Origin: Mesorhizobium sp. WSM2240
GTDB taxonomy: Bacteria; Pseudomonadota; Alphaproteobacteria; Rhizobiales; Rhizobiaceae
Assembly: GCF_040438645.1 (NCBI RefSeq)
Contig: NZ_CP159253.1
Location: 3,658,001-3,722,000 of the forward strand
Length of the DNA: 64,000 nt
Direction of reading: 5' to 3'
The position numbers and the translations under genes are program-made. Below the pieces are notes generated by a model that did not search any database, had not been told where the DNA came from, and saw only the letters and a program-made list of their open reading frames with translations. Positions within the stretch are counted from its first letter, which is position 1. Each line of letters starts with the position of its first letter. Positions 35,350-43,745 of this stretch are shown one piece after another.

Positions 35350-36978
35350 ATGATTTTTGAGAATCCCGAGGCGGACATCCCATCCAGTGCGGACGTATGC
35401 ATTGTGGGCGCGGGACCCGTCGGATTGGCGCTCGCCCTTAAATGTGCCAGCCAAGGGCTTACGGCGGTTGTACTTGAAGCTGGAGGCAGCGAAGGCGTTA
35501 ACCGCAACAATACGGCCCTCGGTGGGCTTGAAATAGTAACGCCGCATCATGCAGCCCCGGAACTCATCCGTGCTCAAGGAATCGGTGGCACGTCGCGGCT
35601 GTGGGGCGGTCGCTGCGTAACTCTGGACGACATCGATTTCGAACCGCGCCTTCATGTGCCATTTTCAGGCTGGCCAATCCGACCCGCCGAAATTGCCGCA
35701 TATTATGACGAAGCGCTGGCGTTTCTTGGATGCGACGTCGGTTCCGGAATTTGGCCGGACGAATATTCGAGAGCGGAAGGCGATATCTCGCACGGCACGT
35801 TGGAACGCTGGAGCGCCGCCCCTGATTTGAGCCGGCTTCATCGGGCGCCGCTGCGCAAATCGCGGAATGTCACAATCTACACGAACTGCACCGTCACCGG
35901 CATCAGGCTCGACCCGGAGGGGGCACATGCCGTTGCGCTATCTGTCCAATCGCGTAGCGGCCGCTCCTTCGAAGTTGAAGCCAAGACGTTTGTGCTGGCC
36001 GCCGGCGGGCTGGAGAACGCTCGGCTGCTTCTGGTGGCGCAACGAGATTGGCCGCAGAAATTCGGCGGGCCGGATGGCGCTCTCGGGCGCTTCTACTGTG
36101 GGCATTTGACCGGTTACCTCGCTGCGATCCGCTTCAATGATCAGAATTTCGCGAGACGGTTATGGTATCAACGAAATCGTGACGGCTCCCAACTACGGCG
36201 GCGGCTGGCTCTGAGCCGGGACGCGCAGCTGCAACACCGGCTGCTCAACACTGCGTTCTGGCTGGACAGTTATTCGGTAGCCGATCCAGCGCATGGCAGC
36301 GGCGCCTTGTCGCTAGTCTATGTCGGGCTCTCGATGCTTGGGCTTCATCCCCGGCTCGGCAACAGACTGGCGCCCTCGCCGACCGAGCCGCAATCCCGCA
36401 GCTACCGGCTGCATCTATCGAATGTGCGCAGCGACCCCAAGCTGATTGCAGGCACCCTGCACGTGATCTCGCAGCTGATGCGCAAGCGCCTCGGACAACG
36501 GATGTTCGCGCTGTTCAATCCTGGAAATCGCTACCTGCTACGCTACCACGCCGAGCAGGCGCCGAACCCGGAAAGCCGGGTTCAACTGGATGAGAAACAC
36601 ATTGGCTCCTTACCCGGTCTGCGTGTGGATTTCAGGATCCACCAGCAGGACATTGAATCCGTAGTCAGGTCGCACGAGATCCTGGACAGATGCCTGCAGG
36701 AGCAAGGCACCGGCCGCCTCGACTTTCTGGCAGGCCCGGAAAGCCGGAGCGAAGTCGTGCTCAAACAGGCGCTCGACGGCTATCATCAAATCGGGCTGAC
36801 CCGAATGTCCGAAAGCCCGGCGGACGGCGTCGTCGATCGCGACTGTCGGGTCCACGGCACGGTTAACCTGTTCATTGCCGGCAGCTCGGTGTTCCCCACC
36901 GCCGGGCAGGCCAATCCCACGCTTCCGGCAGTGGCGCTTGCGCTAAGGTTGGGCGACCTTCTGCCCCGGCTGCCGTAG
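35350..36978 (+). CDS. GMC-type FAD-dependent oxidoreductase
   Basis: A 542-residue flavoprotein. Residues 14-45 form the FAD-binding fold (DVCIVGAGPVGLALALK... VVLEAG); GIGGTSRLWGGRC is the second GMC motif; AAGGLENARLLL and the C-terminal SSVFPTAGQANPTLPAVALALR (with GMC His/Asn region) complete the family. It probably oxidises a sugar or alcohol. No signal peptide is seen and no Shine-Dalgarno is obvious before the ATG. It stands alone between a 274-bp and a 554-bp gap, so its pathway is not shown. Confidence 0.82.
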   Translation: MIFENPEADIPSSADVCIVGAGPVGLALALKCASQGLTAVVLEAGGSEGVNRNNTALGGLEIVTPHHAAPELIRAQGIGGTSRLWGGRCVTLDDIDFEPRLHVPFSGWPIRPAEIAAYYDEALAFLGCDVGSGIWPDEYSRAEGDISHGTLERWSAAPDLSRLHRAPLRKSRNVTIYTNCTVTGIRLDPEGAHAVALSVQSRSGRSFEVEAKTFVLAAGGLENARLLLVAQRDWPQKFGGPDGALGRFYCGHLTGYLAAIRFNDQNFARRLWYQRNRDGSQLRRRLALSRDAQLQHRLLNTAFWLDSYSVADPAHGSGALSLVYVGLSMLGLHPRLGNRLAPSPTEPQSRSYRLHLSNVRSDPKLIAGTLHVISQLMRKRLGQRMFALFNPGNRYLLRYHAEQAPNPESRVQLDEKHIGSLPGLRVDFRIHQQDIESVVRSHEILDRCLQEQGTGRLDFLAGPESRSEVVLKQALDGYHQIGLTRMSESPADGVVDRDCRVHGTVNLFIAGSSVFPTAGQANPTLPAVALALRLGDLLPRLP

Positions 36979-37532
36979 GTGACTTACGCGGATTTTGACT
37001 CGGTTCCGCAATGAATTCGGCGAATAGGTTGCCGAGATACGCGACAGCCCGTGCACCGCGAAATCTCCCGGATTACCACGCCTCGACCAGGATTCCGCTG
37101 GACCAACAAGTCTGTCACACTGTTCCCATGCGATGGCGATTCGCCATTGCCGTGATGACAGCGCGGGTGAGGTATGATTCCAAACCGACAGTTACGGACT
37201 GGATGCGAGATCACGGTTCCGTTCGAGGTTTCGATCGAAATCCGAGCATGCAAGGGCGGCGAGACCCGCTGCGTCCAGACGCTCACGCAGCACATGGAGC
37301 AATGTCAGGCCTGCGGCATCGCAGTTCCCGGTGACCTCATCGATCATCCCTGCTTCGGCTTTGATGCGGGTTGCCTGTCGGCCGAGGAGGAGCTTGAGGG
37401 CGGCCGGATAGCCGGCGTTGGTGAAAACCGGCTTCGTTAAATTTGAAGCAATAGCGTCCACTTCGCTCCAAGGCGGCCGCCCGCTTCGCCTTTGCAGCGG
37501 GCCATCCGCCTAATGAGAAACCGGCCAACCTG
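36979..37532. other. Intergenic stretch without a recognisable gene
   Basis: A 554-bp gap between the GMC gene and the doxX-like gene. Short frames exist on both strands (for example the minus-strand frame 37192-37461) but none has a convincing start, Shine-Dalgarno or family resemblance. It may contain eroded coding sequence. No terminator with a clear T-run was found. Confidence 0.5.
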
Positions 37533-38039
37533 TTATTGGCCCGCGATGCGCCGTGCGATCAGGTGATCCAGCGAAATCCGCCCCGGTCCCCAGGCCATGA
37601 TGCCCAGCGCCATCGCCGCCCAGGTTATATGCAGCGGCCAGCCGTCCGGCACGGTAAGCTGCACGACCAGCGTCATCAGCAGCAGCGCGAATGCAGCCAG
37701 CCGCGTCGCCAGGCCGAAAACCAGCAGAATCGGTAACAGGATTTCGGCCGAGCCGGTGGCGAACGCCACGACCGCAGGTGCGGGGAAGGGATAGGGGCCG
37801 CCCGGCAGATGAAGCTGGAACTCTGAGCTGAAAAGCAGCACGGCGACATCGTTCAGTTGCAGGAAGCCATCCCATTTATTCACCCCGGACCGCCAGAAGG
37901 GAACCGCAAGGGCGCAACGCAGGGCGAGTTGGGTCAGGGACGGTAGGGCCACCATGCGAATGATGGCGTTTACCCGTTCGGCGAACCAGACGATCCCCCG
38001 TTTGCCGTTTCCGGCTGCGGTCTGCCGATCAAAAGTCAT
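37533..38039 (-). CDS. DoxX-family membrane protein of bufferin operon
   Basis: A 168-residue protein with four hydrophobic segments; LRCALAVPFWRSGVNKWDGF and the AVVAFATGSAEILLPILLVFGLATRLAA core match DoxX proteins. Start ATG at 38039 with GGAGG 7 bases upstream; the frame extends upstream over bufC but in the wrong composition. Last gene of the bufABC operon, 2 bases after bufC. DoxX proteins are often linked to bufferin operons; the activity is probably redox related. Confidence 0.87.
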   Translation of the reverse strand: MTFDRQTAAGNGKRGIVWFAERVNAIIRMVALPSLTQLALRCALAVPFWRSGVNKWDGFLQLNDVAVLLFSSEFQLHLPGGPYPFPAPAVVAFATGSAEILLPILLVFGLATRLAAFALLLMTLVVQLTVPDGWPLHITWAAMALGIMAWGPGRISLDHLIARRIAGQ

Positions 38040-38041
38040 CG

Positions 38042-38842
38042 TCAACCTCCAGAATTTGCAACGGCAAAGGCTCCGGCATCGAGGAGCCCGGCGATATTGG
38101 TGGCAAGGTCGAAATCCGGGCTGTCTGCCAGCGCCGCCGCGGCGGCTGCGCCGAGCGGTTCTCCGGCGATGAGGCTCGTCAGAAAGACAGCACCGCCCGC
38201 CGGCAGGTGCCTGACGGTCACCTCCTGAACAGGCCTCGTCACCATCGCATCCTCCGGCCCGGCCGCCTCGATCCGCCCGACTGGGCCAGCACTCCGGTTG
38301 GCAGCGAAAATGGTCACCGCCGGGTAGTTCGAGCGCACGATCCGGGTCGCCGGATGAGGAATCAGAACGGTGTTGGCCAACCGCTGCGGTGGAATTGACG
38401 CCAGAATCTGGGGCGCCAGCGGTTCGGCGTCGGCGGCGTGGTAGGCGTCGAGCCAAGCCCGTTCGATCCGCGCAACGTCCGCCAGCCAGGGCATTTGCCT
38501 TGCGTGTTCATAGCCTTCGATAAACGCCGGAAAGTCGCGGCCATATTCGAACAATAGCGGCGAAGTAGGCGGGTTGGCGCGCACGTGAAAGCGCGCCAAC
38601 GCGCGGAAGAAATCCGCGCCCGTGATGCGCATCGTCGCGGGAAACGAAGCCGCCAGCGCATCGATCAGGCTGACCGTCACATTGTTGCGGTAGACGTTGT
38701 AGCGCTTTCCGGCCGCCTTGCCGTTCGGCCCGGCGATCGAGGCGGGAGTGGCGCTGGCAGGATCGAGCAGGGCGGGAGCAAAGACAGCCGCATAGCAACG
38801 CCGGCTGCCGAAATCCTGCTCGCGATATTCAACGGACTGCAT
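38042..38842 (-). CDS. bufC: BufC/HvfC-family RiPP accessory protein (DUF2063 DNA-binding-like domain)
   Basis: A 266-residue protein. The N-terminal part (YNVYRNNVTVSLIDALAASFPATMRITGADFFRALARFHV... PPTSPLLFEYGRDFPAFI) is the DUF2063 domain shared by HvfC/BufC; the C-terminal half is a beta-rich domain. It partners the MNIO enzyme BufB in modifying the BufA peptide and probably recognises the precursor. Start at 38842 (MQSVEYREQ, GGAAAA upstream) is favoured; an ATG 10 codons earlier is possible. It overlaps bufB by 14 bases. Confidence 0.85.
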   Translation of the reverse strand: MQSVEYREQDFGSRRCYAAVFAPALLDPASATPASIAGPNGKAAGKRYNVYRNNVTVSLIDALAASFPATMRITGADFFRALARFHVRANPPTSPLLFEYGRDFPAFIEGYEHARQMPWLADVARIERAWLDAYHAADAEPLAPQILASIPPQRLANTVLIPHPATRIVRSNYPAVTIFAANRSAGPVGRIEAAGPEDAMVTRPVQEVTVRHLPAGGAVFLTSLIAGEPLGAAAAAALADSPDFDLATNIAGLLDAGAFAVANSGG

Positions 38843-39749
38843 GGGCTTTTCCGGCTGCAAAACGTTGCGCATTACGGTCCAGGATCGCCTGAGCGGCGGC
38901 GGCTTCCGCCTTGAGGATGGGCCAGTCGGGGATGTCGCTGTCCCACTCGACCAGGGTCGGGATGGGTCCGCACTCGCCTGTCACGAGATCGAAGAGTTTC
39001 CAGACCGCGTCGGCCACAGGTCCGTCATGGCTGTCGATGAGCAGGAGATCGCCTTCGTCGTCTTTCTGTTCGGCGTGCCCGGCCAGATGGATTTCGCCGA
39101 CATGTTCGAGCGGAAAATCGGCGAGATAGCTCAGCGCGGAGTAGCCTTGATTGGTGGCCGAAACGAAGACGTTGTTGACGTCGAGCAGCAGGCCGCAGCC
39201 GGTGCGCCCGACCAGGCCGCGGATGAAATCGGCCTCTCTCATTGTCGATTCTCGGAAGACGACATAGGTCGACGGGTTCTCGAGCAAGATCGGGCGACCG
39301 ATCGCCTCCTGCACTTCGTCAATGTGATCGGCGACGCGGGCGAGCGTCGCCGACGTGTAGGGCAGAGGCAGCAGATCGTTGAAGTAAGTCGTGTCGTGCG
39401 TCGACCAGGCCAGGTGCTCGGAAACGAGCGCCGGCTCGTAGCGGTCGATGAGCGCCTTGAAGCGCGCGAGATGCGCCTTGTCGAGCGGCTGTGGTCCGCC
39501 GATCGACATGCATACCCCGTGGAGCGACACCGGGTAGTCGTGCCGGATCCGGGTGAGAGCATGGTGAGGGGCCCCGCCCGCCCCCATGTAGTTTTCGGCA
39601 TGGACCTCGAAGAAGCCGCCCTGCCCGCCGTTGGCGAGGATGGCCGGCAGATGCTCATGTTTGAGGCTCGTGCCCGCGAGCCCAGCGACGGGATGTGTCG
39701 GAAAGCGGAGCGCTTCTGAAGCGGGCGAAGCCGGGGCCAGAACATTCAT
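38829..39749 (-). CDS. bufB: BufB multinuclear non-haem iron oxidase (MNIO, DUF692)
   Basis: A 306-residue TIM-barrel enzyme with the MNIO ligand pattern: FFEVHAENYM, VSLHGVCMSIGG, ALVSEHLAWS, LLENPSTYVVF, LLLDVNNVFVSA, GEIHLAGHA, LIDSHDGPVADAVW and TLVEWDSDIP. Known relatives use two or three irons to convert cysteines of BufA into thiooxazoles. Start ATG at 39749 with GGAGG 5 bases upstream. It follows the (frameshifted) bufA and is coupled to bufC. Confidence 0.92.
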   Translation of the reverse strand: MNVLAPASPASEALRFPTHPVAGLAGTSLKHEHLPAILANGGQGGFFEVHAENYMGAGGAPHHALTRIRHDYPVSLHGVCMSIGGPQPLDKAHLARFKALIDRYEPALVSEHLAWSTHDTTYFNDLLPLPYTSATLARVADHIDEVQEAIGRPILLENPSTYVVFRESTMREADFIRGLVGRTGCGLLLDVNNVFVSATNQGYSALSYLADFPLEHVGEIHLAGHAEQKDDEGDLLLIDSHDGPVADAVWKLFDLVTGECGPIPTLVEWDSDIPDWPILKAEAAAAQAILDRNAQRFAAGKAHAVR

Positions 39750-39780
39750 CGTCGCCTCCGCTTTCGGGCTTGCATCCGGC

Positions 39781-40103
39781 TCAGGATGGGACGTCGCGCG
39801 CCAGCGGTTCCAGCGAGCCCTGGCGGTCTCCCGGCAAATCCATCGTAGTGCAGGTGCCGCCGTCCACGAACGTCCAGGCATTGCCCTGGTAATCGACGGT
39901 CGAGGTGCCCTGGCAGGTCGTGCCCGGACCAGCCGCGCAATCGTTCTGACCCTTCAAGGCCACGCCGTAGCACTTCTCCTTGCCCGCATCCATCGCCGCC
40001 TTCACTTCCGATTCCGACAGGGGGCGGCGGTGGCAAAGGACGCGAGCGCGGTCGCGACTGCGCCGGCCAGCATTGCAGCGCTCACGGTTGATTTCATATG
40101 CAT
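39781..40103 (-). pseudogene. bufA: BufA-type bufferin precursor (DUF2282), frameshifted at a C tract
   Basis: From ATG 40103 (or 40097) the frame gives a signal peptide ([26 protein letters not shown]) and then stops. One frame over, the expected mature part is intact: [52 protein letters not shown]. It has the four cysteines of BufA1 bufferins that BufB modifies and that bind copper. The break is at the C run seen as GGGGG at 40020-40024; one more base would restore a single 107-residue frame. As the rest of the operon and its promoter are intact, a sequence error is as likely as a mutation. Confidence 0.8.
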
Positions 40104-40160
40104 GTTTTCTTCTCCCGTTGGGTTGGTCAGCGCACCGCTCTTTGGGCGCGCAATGGTCAG

Positions 40161-40186
40161 TTCGATCCCGATGGGCCGTGTGTTAC
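40161..40186 (-). promoter_or_regulatory. SigF-type ECF promoter for the bufferin operon
   Basis: On the minus strand the sequence reads GTAACA, 16 bases, CGAA. The Caulobacter SigF consensus is GTAACC-N16-CGAA, so both boxes and the spacer fit with one mismatch. The -10 box lies about 58 bases before the bufA ATG. The adjacent plus-strand ECF sigma gene is the obvious source of the sigma factor. Confidence 0.75.
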
Positions 40187-40252
40187 GTCGCCGTGGTCAC
40201 ACAAATTCGTGATCGCCGGCAGTGGCGGTTTGGACAAAATTTTGCCGACGCC

Positions 40253-40278
40253 GTAACAAAGGGGCACGCGCAAACGTA
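40253..40278 (+). promoter_or_regulatory. SigF-type ECF promoter, probable autoregulation of the sigma gene
   Basis: GTAACA at 40253-40258, exactly 16 bases, then CGTA at 40275-40278. It has the same -35 box and spacer as the divergent buf promoter and one mismatch from the CGAA -10. It ends 20 bases before the proposed TTG start of the sigma gene. Two matching sites facing both operons support the assignment. Confidence 0.65.
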
Positions 40279-40297
40279 ACTCGGGAGCAAGGCAGGC

Positions 40298-40834
40298 TTG
40301 GACGGCAGCGAAGAAAGCGAACTTGCCCGGCTGATGCGCGCCGCGATCGCGGGAGATGAAAGAGCTTATGGCGAATTTCTCCAGCGGGCGGCCTGCCGCG
40401 TGCGCGGCTTTGCCCGGCGGAAGGTCGCGGGGGGCGGGATCGACCCGGAGGATATCGTGCAGGAGACCCTGCTTGCGATCCACATGAAACGCCACACATG
40501 GCGGGACGACGCGCCGGTGATGCCATGGCTTTACGCAATTGCGCGCTACAAGCTTATCGACGCCTTTCGCCGCCGCGGCCGCCGGGCGGAGGTGGAGATG
40601 GGCGAGATTTTGGAGAGTTTCGCCGAGCCGGAAGCCGAGACCGTCAGCGACCGCGAGATCGGCCGGGCCTTGGAGACACTTGCACCCGGCCAGCGTTCTG
40701 TCGTGGCGGCGATTTCCGTCGACGGCCGTTCGATCAGCGAAACGGCGAAAAATCTTGGCATGAGCGAGACGGCGGTGCGGGTATCACTCCATCGCGGCCT
40801 GGCGGCGATCGCCAGGCGGTTTGGACGGAGTTGA
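40298..40834 (+). CDS. sigF: ECF sigma factor, SigF-like
   Basis: A 178-residue sigma factor. Region 2 reads DPEDIVQETLLAIHMKRHTWRDDAPVMPWLYAIARYKLIDAFRRRGRR, and region 4 reads LAPGQRSVVAAISVDGRSISETAKNLGMSETAVRVSLHRGL. The start is taken as TTG 40298 because it keeps the usual short N-terminus; no better ATG lies upstream, and the next ATG (MRAAIAG) would trim 13 residues. An NrsF-like anti-sigma gene follows directly. With matching promoters in front of both this gene and bufA, it probably responds to metal stress as in Caulobacter. Confidence 0.87.
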   Translation: MDGSEESELARLMRAAIAGDERAYGEFLQRAACRVRGFARRKVAGGGIDPEDIVQETLLAIHMKRHTWRDDAPVMPWLYAIARYKLIDAFRRRGRRAEVEMGEILESFAEPEAETVSDREIGRALETLAPGQRSVVAAISVDGRSISETAKNLGMSETAVRVSLHRGLAAIARRFGRS

Positions 40835-40835
40835 G

Positions 40836-41474
40836 ATGGACACGCACGACCTGATCAAGGCCCTGGCAGCGGACACGCGACGCCCCGCAGCCTCCCTCTC
40901 GTCCGTGTGGTGGGGGGCAGCCGTCCTTGCGGTCGCTTTTGCCGCCGTCGTTTTCTTTGTGACGCTCGGCCCAAGACCCGACATCGCTGCCGCTGCCGAA
41001 ACACCCCGCTTCCTGTTCAAATTCGTTGCCACCGTCACGCTGGCGGCAAGCGCATTCGGCCTGGCGCGCGCGCTGTCGCGCCCGGGCAAAAGCTGGCGCA
41101 GGGCGATACCTTTTCTAGCCACCGCGCCAGTGCTTGTCGCTATTGCGGTCATCGTCGAACTCATTGCGCTGCCGCGGGACGCATGGTCGGCCAGGATGGT
41201 CGGCACGAACAGCCTGGTCTGCCTGACCTATATACCGCTGATCGGCATCGGCCCCCTCGCCATCTTCCTGCTGGCCTTGCGGCAGGGCGCGCCGACCAGG
41301 CCGCGGCTCGCGGGGGCGGTTGCGGGACTGGTTGCCGGCGGCATCGCCGCCACTCTCTACGCCGCCCACTGCACCGACGACTCGCCGCTTTTCGTCGCCA
41401 CCTGGTATACTGTCGCCATCGCCGGGCTTGCCCTTGTTGGAGCTGCCGCCGCCGATCGCTTCGTCCGTTGGTAG
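40836..41474 (+). CDS. nrsF: NrsF-type membrane anti-sigma factor (DUF1109)
   Basis: A 212-residue protein with a short cytoplasmic N-terminus (DTHDLIKALAADTRRPA) and six hydrophobic segments, the DUF1109/NrsF pattern. Two conserved cysteines, Cys129 (SLVCLTYIPL) and Cys179 (AAHCTDD), are 50 residues apart; in the Caulobacter homologue a cysteine pair is required for metal sensing. The ATG at 40836 follows the sigma stop by one base. It is expected to hold the sigma factor at the membrane until metal or oxidative stress frees it. Confidence 0.87.
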   Translation: MDTHDLIKALAADTRRPAASLSSVWWGAAVLAVAFAAVVFFVTLGPRPDIAAAAETPRFLFKFVATVTLAASAFGLARALSRPGKSWRRAIPFLATAPVLVAIAVIVELIALPRDAWSARMVGTNSLVCLTYIPLIGIGPLAIFLLALRQGAPTRPRLAGAVAGLVAGGIAATLYAAHCTDDSPLFVATWYTVAIAGLALVGAAAADRFVRW

Positions 41475-41532
41475 CATGCTGAGCGAGCAGACGCTTTGTT
41501 GGGTAGTTGTTACCACCTAGCGCAAAACGCGT

Positions 41533-42462
41533 TCAGCCCTGCAGGGGAGTTGCTTCCCAAGCACTGTTCTGCACCGACTGCCTCAAAAGCTTGAGTATCA
41601 GGGCGCGCACGGCTTCGAGCGCATAGGTCGCCGGCCGGTCCGCCATCTGGCAGAGGTACAACGTTCGTGACAGCTCGGGATCGGTGATTGCGCGAAAATG
41701 CAACGATCCGGTTTCAATCAGCTCGTACATGAAAAGCTTGGTGCCGATCGCGCATCCCAGCCCGGCTGCCAATGACGCTCCGATGGCATGGACGGAATTC
41801 ATCTGCAATTTCGCCCGGCCCTCCAGTTTCTTCAGCAGCCCGACATCGTCCATCAGCGCGCGCGCCGACAGCCCTTGCTTGAGCAGGATCAGGGGGAGGT
41901 CAAGGATGTCGGCGAACCTGATCGGATCGTCGGTGTCGCCAATGATGGCGCGGGTTCCGACAAGTACCATCGATTCCTCCAGGACGGCTTCGGTCTTCAG
42001 CCGCGTGTCAGCCGGCGGGTTGTAGACCAGCGCCAGGTCGACTTCGGAATCCATCAAGTGCAGAAGCGTCGAGCCAGACAGACTTTCTGACAGAGAAAGC
42101 CTGACCTTCGGGTAATCTTCAAGAATCTGCCGGGCGAGCGATACGCCGATCGCCTTGACGGCCGAATAGGCCATGCCGACGGAGACGTCGCCGGCAATGT
42201 CATCGCCACCCTCGCGGATGTCTTTTTCCGCCGCCGACATTGCCTTCAGGATTGATTTCGCGTGCGTATAGAGGCGCTCTCCGGCGGCCGTGGCTTGCAT
42301 GCCGCGGGGTTTGCGAACGAACAACGCCGTCGACAGCTCAGCTTCCAGATTGCCGAGATGGTGGCTGAGCGCCGACACGGCGACGCGGCACTCCACTGCG
42401 GCGCCGGCAAGCGTTCCCTGCTCGTAAATGGCCGCGAAGTAGCGGAGTTGGCGTGAATCCAT
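41533..42462 (-). CDS. LysR-family transcriptional regulator
   Basis: A 309-residue LysR protein. The winged HTH is at residues 1-60 (MDSRQLRYFAAIYEQGTLAGAAVECRVAVSALSHHLGNLEAEL) and a substrate-binding domain follows (GDVSVGMAYSAVKAIGVSLARQIL...). It is divergent from the CoA-transferase gene across a 98-bp AT-rich gap, which is the standard arrangement for a LysR regulator and its target. The likely inducer is the CoA-ester or dicarboxylic acid handled by the operon, an inference. Confidence 0.9.
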   Translation of the reverse strand: MDSRQLRYFAAIYEQGTLAGAAVECRVAVSALSHHLGNLEAELSTALFVRKPRGMQATAAGERLYTHAKSILKAMSAAEKDIREGGDDIAGDVSVGMAYSAVKAIGVSLARQILEDYPKVRLSLSESLSGSTLLHLMDSEVDLALVYNPPADTRLKTEAVLEESMVLVGTRAIIGDTDDPIRFADILDLPLILLKQGLSARALMDDVGLLKKLEGRAKLQMNSVHAIGASLAAGLGCAIGTKLFMYELIETGSLHFRAITDPELSRTLYLCQMADRPATYALEAVRALILKLLRQSVQNSAWEATPLQG

Positions 42463-42560
42463 ACCGTTCTATAAAACAGAATGCAGAGTTATAAACATTA
42501 TAATTTTGCTACTGCCTCGACAAGGCTATGGTCGCGCCTCCGTTGAGAGGAAGGGAACCA
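42463..42560. promoter_or_regulatory. Divergent LysR / CoA-transferase promoter region
   Basis: An AT-rich 98-bp gap. TTATAA-ACA-TTATAA at 42489-42503 is a 15-bp inverted repeat, and a further TATAAA lies at 42470. Such dyads suit LysR binding (T-N11-A type), although the exact site cannot be proven by eye. GAGAGGAAGGG just before the CoA-transferase ATG is its Shine-Dalgarno. Confidence 0.5.
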
Positions 42561-43745
42561 ATGGCCGAAACCTTCAGGCCGCTAGAGGGCATCAAGGTCG
42601 TCGAGATGAGCCACATGATCATGGGCCCATCCTGCGGCATGTTCCTGGGCATGCTCGGCGCCGACGTGGTCAAGATCGAGCCGCCAGAAGGCGACAAGAC
42701 GCGCAATCTCACCGGCATGGGAACCCCGTTTTTTCCATTGTTCAACCGTGGCAAGAAATCGGTACAACTCGATCTGAAGACCGAGGCTGGGCGCAAGGCG
42801 CTCGACCGCCTGCTGGCCAACGCCGATGTCTTCGTCGAGAATTTTCGCGACTCTTCGCTTTCAAAAATGGGCGCCGACCTCGGGGACCTGCGGGCACGTT
42901 TTCCAGAGCTCATCCTTGCCTCGCACAAGGGTTTTCTGAGCGGTCCATATCAGGAGCGGACCGCGCTCGACGAAGTCGTGCAGATGATGACGGGGCTGGC
43001 CTACATGACCGGACCAACCGGCCGGCCCTTGCGCGTTGGTTCGTCGGCGAACGACATCATGGGCGGGCTGTTCGGGGCCTTCTCGGTGCTGGCCGCACTG
43101 CTGGAACGCAAGGAAACCGGCAAAGGGCGCAATCTGCGGATCGGGCTGTTCGAAAATTGTCTGCTGCTGGTTGCGCAGCACATGGTGCAGTTCGAGCTCG
43201 AAGGTACCAACCCGCCGCCGATGCCCGAACGGACTTTCTCCTGGCCGGTCTACGATATTTTCCTGACCGCCGACGAGCGGCAGATATTCGTCGGCGCGGT
43301 CACCGAAGGCCAGTGGGCGTCACTCTGCAAGCTGCTTGAACTGGACGAGCTTCTTGCGGACCCACGCCTTCAAAAACGGATGGATCAGATCGATGCGCGG
43401 TCCTGGACGATCCCGATCGTGGCCAGGGCTATTGCCCGACGTTCGTCAGGGCCTTTGCTCGACGCCTTTGAGAAACTTGGGATTCCCTATTCCCCGATCG
43501 CCAAACCATCCGACATGTACGACGACCCTCATGTCATGCGCCCAGGCGGGCTCGTAGCCTCGAACACGCCTGATGGCCGGACGTTTCGCGCACCATCCCT
43601 GCCTTTCGACGTCGATGGCGTCATGCTTTCGGCAGGTGGCGATGTGCCAGCGCTCGGACAGGATACGTCGACGGTGCTGTCGGGCCTTGGCCTGAACGAA
43701 GCCGATATTGCGGCAGCGCGTGGTGCGGCAAGGGAGGCTGCATGA
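42561..43745 (+). CDS. CaiB/BaiF-family CoA transferase (class III)
   Basis: A 394-residue class III CoA transferase. The start region PLEGIKVVEMSHMIMGPSCGMFLGMLGADVVKIEPPEGD and the LKTEAGRKALDRLLANADVFVENFR segment are family hallmarks; the catalytic Asp lies in the ALDEVVQMMTGLAYM region. It moves CoA between acids. Start ATG 42561 is preceded by GAGAGGAAGGG. The following gene is an HMG-CoA-lyase family enzyme, so the acid is probably activated here and cleaved there. Confidence 0.92.
   Translation: MAETFRPLEGIKVVEMSHMIMGPSCGMFLGMLGADVVKIEPPEGDKTRNLTGMGTPFFPLFNRGKKSVQLDLKTEAGRKALDRLLANADVFVENFRDSSLSKMGADLGDLRARFPELILASHKGFLSGPYQERTALDEVVQMMTGLAYMTGPTGRPLRVGSSANDIMGGLFGAFSVLAALLERKETGKGRNLRIGLFENCLLLVAQHMVQFELEGTNPPPMPERTFSWPVYDIFLTADERQIFVGAVTEGQWASLCKLLELDELLADPRLQKRMDQIDARSWTIPIVARAIARRSSGPLLDAFEKLGIPYSPIAKPSDMYDDPHVMRPGGLVASNTPDGRTFRAPSLPFDVDGVMLSAGGDVPALGQDTSTVLSGLGLNEADIAAARGAAREAA

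Noticed and set aside
35147..35383. Short frames in the gap before the GMC gene
   Set aside because: No ribosome site, no conserved motif and frames on both strands of similar quality.
37192..37461. Minus-strand 89-codon frame in the 554-bp gap
   Set aside because: Weak start, no recognised domain and a competing plus-strand frame over the same bases.
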